DNA from: Syncephalis plumigaleata | Taxonomy: Eukaryota > Zoopagomycota > Zoopagomycetes > Zoopagales > Piptocephalidaceae | Assembly (NCBI GenBank): GCA_025201365.1 | Contig: JAIXMF010000146.1 | Location: forward strand, 1-31,451 | DNA length: 31,451 nt | Direction: 5' to 3' | Part shown: positions 22,396 through 31,451 of the stretch, in pieces | Position numbering within the stretch: position 1 is the stretch's first letter | How the letters are laid out: the number at the start of each line of letters is the position of its first letter | The notes under the pieces: model-generated | The model's input: the letters and a program-made list of their open reading frames with translations, nothing else | What the model was told of the DNA's origin: nothing | Database searches by the model: none | Translations under genes and position numbers: made by a program

Positions 22396-23380
22396 ATGCC
22401 CTTCATTGATTATTCTAATCCAGAACACACGGAATGGGTCAAGAGTGCCGAGAAAAAGAATGGCATTTCATTTCATCCGTTGGGCGAGATTAGCATGCCA
22501 GACTTTTACATGGATGCAACCGGAGATATAGTAGAGCAGCGTGGTCGTTTAATGGGCCTACAATTCGAATTGATAATTGCCGTGGCTGCCCTATATCTGT
22601 TTGGCCGAAATCTCGTCAAGACCTGCAATGCACTCGTATCGAGGCCGCACGCCCTACCGCTATGGTTCTCATTTATATCTGCATTCTTTGGTACGGCAAT
22701 TGGTTTTGTATTTATACTGTTACCATTGACGGAAAAGCTTAATTGTCGCAAATTGGTATGGGCCGAGTCATTCGGTATGAGCATTTCCATGCTCTGCAAT
22801 AGCACGATACTACTGTACAAAGCATACTTGGTGCTATACAAACGAAAGTGGATCCTATACGTGGGCATTCCCTTAATAATACCGCAGATTGGTTTCGCGG
22901 TTCTGATAGTGTTCTATAGTTTCTATATTGCAAAAGCAAACGTCGGCTGTCTAACCTTCTATCCCGAGTTCATCATATGGTATTGGGCGAGTGTCAACAC
23001 ACCGCATAATATACTATTCTCTGTCATCTTCTGCTTCGTCACCTACAAACAATACAAAATATTTGGTTCCGACATCTGGAGACGTTTGGCTCGCGAGGGC
23101 ATACAAACCATGAGCCTTGCTCTGCTGTGCAATATTCTCTCTACCATTATTATCGTATTCTTTCCGAGTACCATTAATAAGGACATACTACTGCTTGTGG
23201 ATTGGTAAGTGACGTAACGAAGATATGGAATGAAACCTGACTAACATCATACTAATTAGGACGGTAGTCAGTACGATATTGACTAATCATTGTTGTAACA
23301 CTCGGGAGAGCACCACGACAGAACGTAATCCAAAGACTGACAAAATGCTTAATCTATCTCAAATCAATACGGCCCACTAG
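22396..23380 (+). CDS. seven-helix membrane protein, GPCR-like topology (paralogue B)
   Basis: Homologue of the protein at 12780-13730; the family is not recognised. Two exons (22396-23204 and 23260-23380) give 309 aa. About 55 hydrophilic residues lead into seven hydrophobic segments. Features shared with paralogue A are a SRP triplet before helix 2, a Cys opening helix 3 (LNCRKLVW), KAY followed by a basic loop after helix 3, a Cys in the loop between helices 4 and 5 (NVGCLTF), N..FS.IF in helix 5, the cytosolic QYKIFGSDIWRRLAREG (A: QYQAFGSNCWSKLKSDG), and VDW in helix 7 interrupted by the intron. The C-terminal tail is short and polar. The cysteine pair and seven-helix topology suggest a receptor-like fold, but no known GPCR class signature is visible. 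AATAAA at 23435-23440 follows the stop. Confidence 0.78.
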
Positions 23381-23586
23381 TTTGACAAGTTTTACCGTTT
23401 AAATTACGTAGAACTTGATCAATCCAACTGTTCAAATAAATGCTCATATTATCGATGATACTTTTTATACAAGTAATGATCAGAATACGCCATGTTTATT
23501 CAATAAATGATTGATATTTATGTAATGGAACTGAGGAATAATATGACTTGAATATTTATATCTACATGATGGCATTCCTGGCTTGT

Positions 23587-23808
23587 TTAGTTATACTTAT
23601 GGGCACCACTGACAGCGTCATTAGCGATATTGCCAAGGCCACCAAAAGAGGGCATAAGAGAATGGTCATTCGAAGGAAGAATAGAAATACGGCCTTGAGA
23701 AGTACGGCGTTCGATAACAGGACGACGCATTCTATTAGGCTTAGCTTCAATAGTGGCCATACTAGCGACAACGACAACGGCAATAGCGATAACGGTAGAG
23801 AACTTCAT
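23587..23808 (-). CDS. small secreted protein / possible peptide precursor
   Basis: A 73-aa open frame beginning MKFSTVIAIAVVVV. It has a clear signal peptide: a Lys after Met, a hydrophobic core, then a likely signal-peptidase site after TIEA. The predicted mature part, about 51 residues, is basic, Cys-free and contains dibasic sites (RMRRP, ERRTS). The start context is CAACATCAACATG after a pyrimidine-rich leader, with a TATATAT about 100 bp upstream on the same strand, so it resembles an expressed gene. No family is recognised. A longer C terminus through a 3' intron cannot be excluded. It is convergent with paralogue B of the seven-helix family, 206 bp away. Opposite-strand and out-of-frame open frames cover the same bases, so it could be chance, but the signal peptide and leader argue against that. 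Confidence 0.55.
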   Translation of the reverse strand: MKFSTVIAIAVVVVASMATIEAKPNRMRRPVIERRTSQGRISILPSNDHSLMPSFGGLGNIANDAVSGAHKYN

Positions 23809-24307
23809 GTTGATGTTGGCCTAGTGGAATGGATAGACAGATAAGCTGAGTAGAACGAGAGTAAAAAGTAGTAATGAGAGTAAAATAGACGAAAATACAG
23901 AGCAACGATATATACGAGTAGTGATAATAGAAGTAGAAGGGAGTAGAAGAGCGAGTATGAGCATATAAATTAGCATAAGAGGAATGACCTCATTACACGC
24001 AAGGGCGTTTACCTCATTCTTGCATCACATCATTGATTGATATTGGCAATACGTGTATGATTTGCAGCGTAGTGCATAACCTGGTTTAACATTGCAGTTG
24101 CTTCCAGATCATTGACTAAATACAAAGTTCTGCACAACAAAAGCGCATTACATTTACGTTCTTATTACGAGTCTTTCATATCGCATTTCTTATCTATCAT
24201 TTATATTATTTATCAGAATAGCTGGCTTCTATGCTAGCAAATTCAATAAAGACGTGTCATTTCTTGTTAAGTTATTTGAATACATATATTTATATAATAG
24301 AAACAGA
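23809..24307. other. intergenic between the small secreted-protein gene and the F-box gene
   Basis: About 500 bp. The part next to 23808 is the minus-strand promoter and leader of the small gene: pyrimidine-rich on the minus strand, with a TATATAT at 23908-23916 and a TTTATATG-like word near 23962-23970. The rest is AT-rich, with no gene seen. Confidence 0.5.
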
Positions 24308-26406
24308 TTAAAGACGAGGCATACTGAAAAGAGCGTACTTGCCACCGCCATTTGGATTGATCATACATACGTTAGCGCAAGAAATACGAAAGTAGGGCAA
24401 GGGTTTACTATCGTCTTCCGCCTCCGTCTCTGTTTCTTCTGCTTCTGCTTCTTCTGCCTCTACCGCTGCTTCTGCTTCTGGCGTATTGTCTTCTGTAGTA
24501 GTCTCATTATTCTGCTCGGTGATTGTATCCTTCTCTTCAGATAATGATTCATTGGTTTGTTCCGTTGCGATAAGCCGTTCTAGCCATGCTTCAGTTGGTT
24601 TATACGTATTACCCGTCGACATGTCCATAAAGTAGCTTATACTACCATCTATGCCCGATAGTACACATACAGACTCGAGGACTGGCCAGAAGAAGTTGTA
24701 AGCCTCACAAGGGATACTTTGTAGTAGGTTGCCATTAGTAGCATCGAGTACATCGAATAGTTTGTACTGTTGCACTAGTACAATATTCTGACTGCACAGC
24801 GGTGTGATTAGATTAGTGCCAACTGCACGAGACCACACGGGTTCTACGTTGCCCTTGGATGTCGAGGAATGACGCACGTCAACAAGCGCAAGTAGTGAAT
24901 GAGGAAGCTCGCCGCCTGTGTGTATCTCCGAGTCATTGGTATCGTAGATCGAGATTAACGAGTAACCGGGACTGTACTCTTGCGCATCAAGTAGTAAATT
25001 GAAATCATCTTCATCCGTCAGTGAAATGGGGAAATCTTTGAAATAAATCTTGCCTCGTTTTATACTTCGATACGCGGGTTGTATCGCTGTAACTCGATAT
25101 ATTTCCCATTCAATCGCTAAATAGTAAGAGTTGTCCGAATTAACCGCGTTATCCTCATCCGATAACGCATATTCTTCAACCAACGATATGTAAGAATATC
25201 CGCGTGATTAACGGTAACCGCTTGAATATGCGCCGATGACTGTTTGTATATCTCTGTCGTTCCTTTAATCCAACGACGTCGTCGCATATCGTACACGTTG
25301 AACCGATGCATTCTCTTTATCGTAATCGCGTCGATTCGATAGTCCTTCTCGGCCTCCTCGAGTGTATTCAAGCATGGCTGACTCGTCAATAGCCAGTCGT
25401 CGTACATACCCATGGAATTGGGCAGTGTATCGTCCAGTTGAGTTTCTTCGCCCGTTTGAATAAATATCGGAATAAATTCGGCACCTGATCGTCCATATTG
25501 GACCATGAAACGATCACTTTACGCAAAGGATTTGGTTCATTAACTAAACTGAACGGCGATCCCTCTGAATAGTAGGAAGAGGTGGTGTTGCCACTTCTTT
25601 GATTATCCCTCCAGTGGATTCCCGGTAGTCCCGCATCGTCTTGCACCAACATAGTATCCGATAATCGAATAGTTCCCCATAAAATACAGAAACTATTCGT
25701 AATCTCCATATAGGTTTGTTCTTCTAGTTCACCCACCAAGCTTGGTATGTGCAATTCTTTCCAATAAACGTCTTCGGTGGTGGTGCCGTTGCCCCATTGC
25801 TAAATACATCGTGACGAATTGCCCACATTCGTTTACCCTTCTTCTCGTGAAGTAAAGATCCCCATGCGTTCATACCGTTAATCTCCAGTTGTACCTTGTC
25901 ATCGATGGGCAGTTGGCATTCTCGCATATGCCATTGCCCGTTGTTAGCACGTTTGACGTTAATTTCCTACGATAATAGGCATGATACCAGTTTACATCCG
26001 GCCATTCGTAAGCTACAACACTAGGATCCTTGTAACTTATGACGGTGGTCGAGTTGAGAGATCCGGGATTGCTTGCGTTTAGTTTGCAATTATCGAGTAG
26101 TGTAGCTAGTGCGTCCACGTCACTATCGCTATTTCCTAGTGGATCGAAGGAAGTGTCAATATTGCTCGTTTGCGGCCGTAATACCTTGTCTTGTCGGTTG
26201 AACCATGACAACCAGTCACGTTCTCGCCAATCCTCAAGACAAAAGTTTTGGCAGTATCGGTTTTTCCAGTAAGCCGGTTCCTTGGCAATTAGGTTGTAAA
26301 GAAAGCGACAACTCGTGGTAAATAGGATATGCTCTTTATCGTCTATGAACTGACATAAATAAAGCAGAATCTCGGAGTGAAGTCTTAACAGTTTAGGAGA
26401 GGACAT
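24308..26406 (-). CDS. F-box protein with propeller-like C-terminal part, reading frame broken
   Basis: The N terminus (HSEILLYLCQFIDDKEHILF..SCRFLYNLI) matches the F-box, which binds Skp1 in SCF ubiquitin ligases. DVNWYHAYYRR and NGQWHMRECQLP follow, then blocks with beta-repeat character (NGMNAWGSLL, FMVQYGRSGAEF, HRFNVYD, LFDVLDATNGNLL) and a Glu-rich stretch before the stop. No introns are apparent. Coding similarity jumps frame four times: near 25966, 25800, 25520 and 25208. All jumps go in the same direction, as if one base were missing in a short run each time. Start and stop are those of the outer frames. It is either a gene damaged by consensus errors or a young pseudogene; no in-frame nonsense codon is seen outside the jumps. 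The F-box call is good, the rest descriptive. Confidence 0.72.
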
Positions 26407-26689
26407 TTTATAAGAGGGAGGAAACGAGCTAAACAGTAGAGCTATGAGTCGAGTAACAAGAATATTGTTTATTAAGTATGAAGGAATGGAATGGAAAGCT
26501 TGAGGTCACGGGTGTTAGTAGTAGGGCGGTGTTGGCGTATGAGTCACCGTTTTGTTTACGACGAAAGCAAAGGTCTAATTACCAATGAGGTATCGTCTAT
26601 AAATATGGGTCCTTGGCATGGAGGATATGCTTACTTCCTTTTGTAGATCAACTGCTTCTCCGAATTCTATTAATATTGCACGTATGTCA

Positions 26690-26935
26690 AGTAGAATCGT
26701 AACATTCTCATTCCTCCTGCTCATTACGCTCATTCACTTCGTATTCCTTACATAGTACACTCATCCCTTCTGCTCAGTATATTCATCCATTTCTCTCTGC
26801 TCTTGGATTCCTCGCGCGCTCTACTCATTCACTTCTCTAAGCTCTCGTGTTCTACTCATTCTGCTCTGCTCTTTACTCATTCACTTCGTTCAGTTCTCTC
26901 ATTCCTCTCATAGCTTTCCTCCTTCGCTTTGCGCT
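26690..26935. repeat. degenerate pyrimidine-rich repeat with CTCATTCACTTC core
   Basis: The 12-mer CTCATTCACTTC occurs exactly at about 26729, 26824 and 26875. Many partial copies (CTCATTC, CTGCTC, ACTCATTC) lie between them. Composition is strongly C/T-biased on the plus strand. It is non-coding. Confidence 0.6.
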
Positions 26936-27391
26936 GTTATGATTAGCTGTTATTGTCATTAAAACGATTCTTACTTTACTATACTGCGCCAGCATCACTA
27001 GTTAACACTTGTATACGTGGGATATGTTCCCTTTAATCATTGTTATTAATAAATACTAAGAAATTTATTAACACTCTATTACAAGATTCAACCTCATTTA
27101 TTAATAAATAATATTACCGCAATGCTTTTATTAATCCTAAAGAGTAGCTCCAATATATCCTATGACTACTTGCATGCTTTAAGCATATCATTTACTAGAT
27201 TACTTTTCTTTTGCCTATTATCTTTTTCTTCTTGTTTTCTTAATCACGAAGTAGTCATACTTACTTTAATGGTAATGCTCTTTATCGAATAGGCCTTATA
27301 CTCGCATTAGTCTAAAAGATGAACAATACCTGAATCATTTCAACTAACTGGCGTGTACTACAATGTACTACATTAGCGCTGCATTATGAAC

Positions 27392-27398
27392 TGACTCA
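27392..27398. promoter_or_regulatory. bZIP (AP-1/Gcn4-type) site TGACTCA
   Basis: TGACTCA, about 690 bp upstream of the ABCC start. A second copy lies 250 bp further on. Prediction from the motif only. Confidence 0.3.
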
Positions 27399-27613
27399 TA
27401 ATTGCCAGTACACATACTTGATTGCACAATTAGTTTGATCTCAGCCATCGTTATAGTGCATGGATATATACTAGTAATTATTCACTAATATTCTAATGAG
27501 TTGCAATAAGATTTGTTGTTTCATTAATGAAAACGATATGAAACCTACAATGATCATGGCGCAATGATCACGTACGTATCATTTAATCATCTATCTACTC
27601 ATTTGTATAACGA

Positions 27614-27633
27614 GCAATGCAATGCAATGCAAT
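27614..27633. repeat. (GCAAT)4 tandem repeat
   Basis: Four perfect copies of a pentamer in the F-box/ABCC intergenic region. Confidence 0.85.
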
Positions 27634-27638
27634 AGTAA

Positions 27639-27647
27639 ATGACTCAT
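27639..27647. promoter_or_regulatory. bZIP (AP-1/Gcn4-type) palindrome ATGACTCAT
   Basis: A full 9-bp Gcn4/AP-1 palindrome 440 bp upstream of the ABCC start codon. Fungal ABCC transporters are often stress-regulated by bZIP factors; the link here is inferred. Confidence 0.35.
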
Positions 27648-28088
27648 ATTTACTAGTCGATTGACTTTTCATGAGTAAGCGTGAACTATTTCATTTAATC
27701 CTTTATTACAAATTGTCACATGTAAATACGTCATATGCCACGCTATTCGGGCAATTAGAGGATAAAATAAAAAGGCGACACCACCGAGAATGATTTTCCC
27801 TCTTCTCTCGTCGCTCCCCTTCTTTGCTATCTACTCACGCGTGTTCTGTAAGAAACGCTTTTTTTCCTACTCGTTCTTAATTCCCCTTTGGCATTATTTA
27901 CTTGTATCTCTACTACACGCTGAGCTATCGAGCAATTCCCTCTAGGAGTGGCTTATTTATTAAGCGTGTACTGAATACAGCTTTAGTTAACTCACCTCCC
28001 CTCCTTCGTTATTATAGCTATTCTTCGTGTTATTTTTACGACTATCCGGTGGTAGTATCAATAGTGTAACTGTAGTGCAGTTATCACC

Positions 28089-31451
<3,363 letters not shown>

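Larger units (their letters stand above)
26407..28088. other. 1.7 kb gene-free divergent region
   Basis: It separates the F-box gene (-) from the ABCC gene (+). It contains a pyrimidine-rich degenerate repeat (26690-26935), AT-rich stretches with several TTATTAATAAAT-like words (27040-27130), two TGACTCA-type motifs, a GCAAT pentamer repeat, and a pyrimidine-rich stretch (about 27785-27910) nearer the ABCC start. I see no coding or RNA gene. Confidence 0.5.

Noticed and set aside
23548-23844. 98-codon plus-strand open frame and a 73-codon minus-strand frame at 23562-23783
   Set aside because: They overlap the small secreted-protein frame. Neither has a promoter or start context as good, and the hydrophobic minus-strand frame is a shifted reading of the same bases.
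25860-25980. A 30-40 bp intron explaining the first F-box frame change
   Set aside because: Any intron short enough to spare the flanking coding blocks is well below the 53-99 bp range of this window, and no donor with a matching phase is present.

Overview
The window looks like nuclear DNA of a fungus, probably from an early-diverging lineage; Zoopagomycota or Mucoromycota is my guess, with low confidence. It is AT-rich, with compact genes. About 45 spliceosomal introns can be placed by eye. They are 53-99 bp long, mostly with GTAAGT-like donors, CTAAC/CTGAC-like branch points and TAG/CAG acceptors. The gene set (SER3-type dehydrogenase, DNA polymerase epsilon, IFRD, SAC2/INPP5F-type phosphatase, MFS, F-box, ABCC) is eukaryotic, and fungal in flavour. 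I see no transposon, viral element, tRNA, rRNA or CRISPR array.

Layout. The left edge holds the last 34 codons of an unidentified gene. Next comes 3-phosphoglycerate dehydrogenase (357-2011, +, 7 exons), which converges on the catalytic subunit of DNA polymerase epsilon (9744-2147, -, 12 exons, about 2306 aa). A 766 bp divergent promoter region separates polymerase epsilon from an IFRD1/2-like gene (10511-12446, +, 9 exons). A two-exon seven-helix membrane protein follows (12780-13730, +). Then comes a 23-exon SAC-domain phosphoinositide phosphatase of the INPP5F type (14488-19118, +), which contains a 5-nt microexon. It converges on an intronless MFS transporter (21060-19366, -). A second member of the seven-helix family (22396-23380, +) converges on a small secreted-protein gene (23808-23587, -). 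The right third holds an F-box gene (26406-24308, -) and the 5' part of an ABCC transporter (28089 to the right edge, +), separated by 1.7 kb of non-coding DNA.

The most notable observations are: (1) the 5-nt microexon that keeps the conserved FTRTG motif of the SAC phosphatase in frame; (2) a pair of divergent seven-helix proteins with GPCR-like topology, a conserved cysteine pair and an intron in the same Trp codon but shifted by one base; (3) a small secreted, dibasic-site-containing protein encoded next to one of them; (4) an abrupt change in reading-frame integrity. All genes left of about 23.8 kb are intact, while both genes to the right carry several frame breaks (4 in the F-box gene, about 8-10 in the ABCC gene). 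That suggests either local consensus errors or a decaying block.

The genes do not form a pathway. They cover serine synthesis, DNA replication, transcriptional co-regulation, phosphoinositide turnover, transport and putative signalling. Neighbours share only divergent or convergent spacing.
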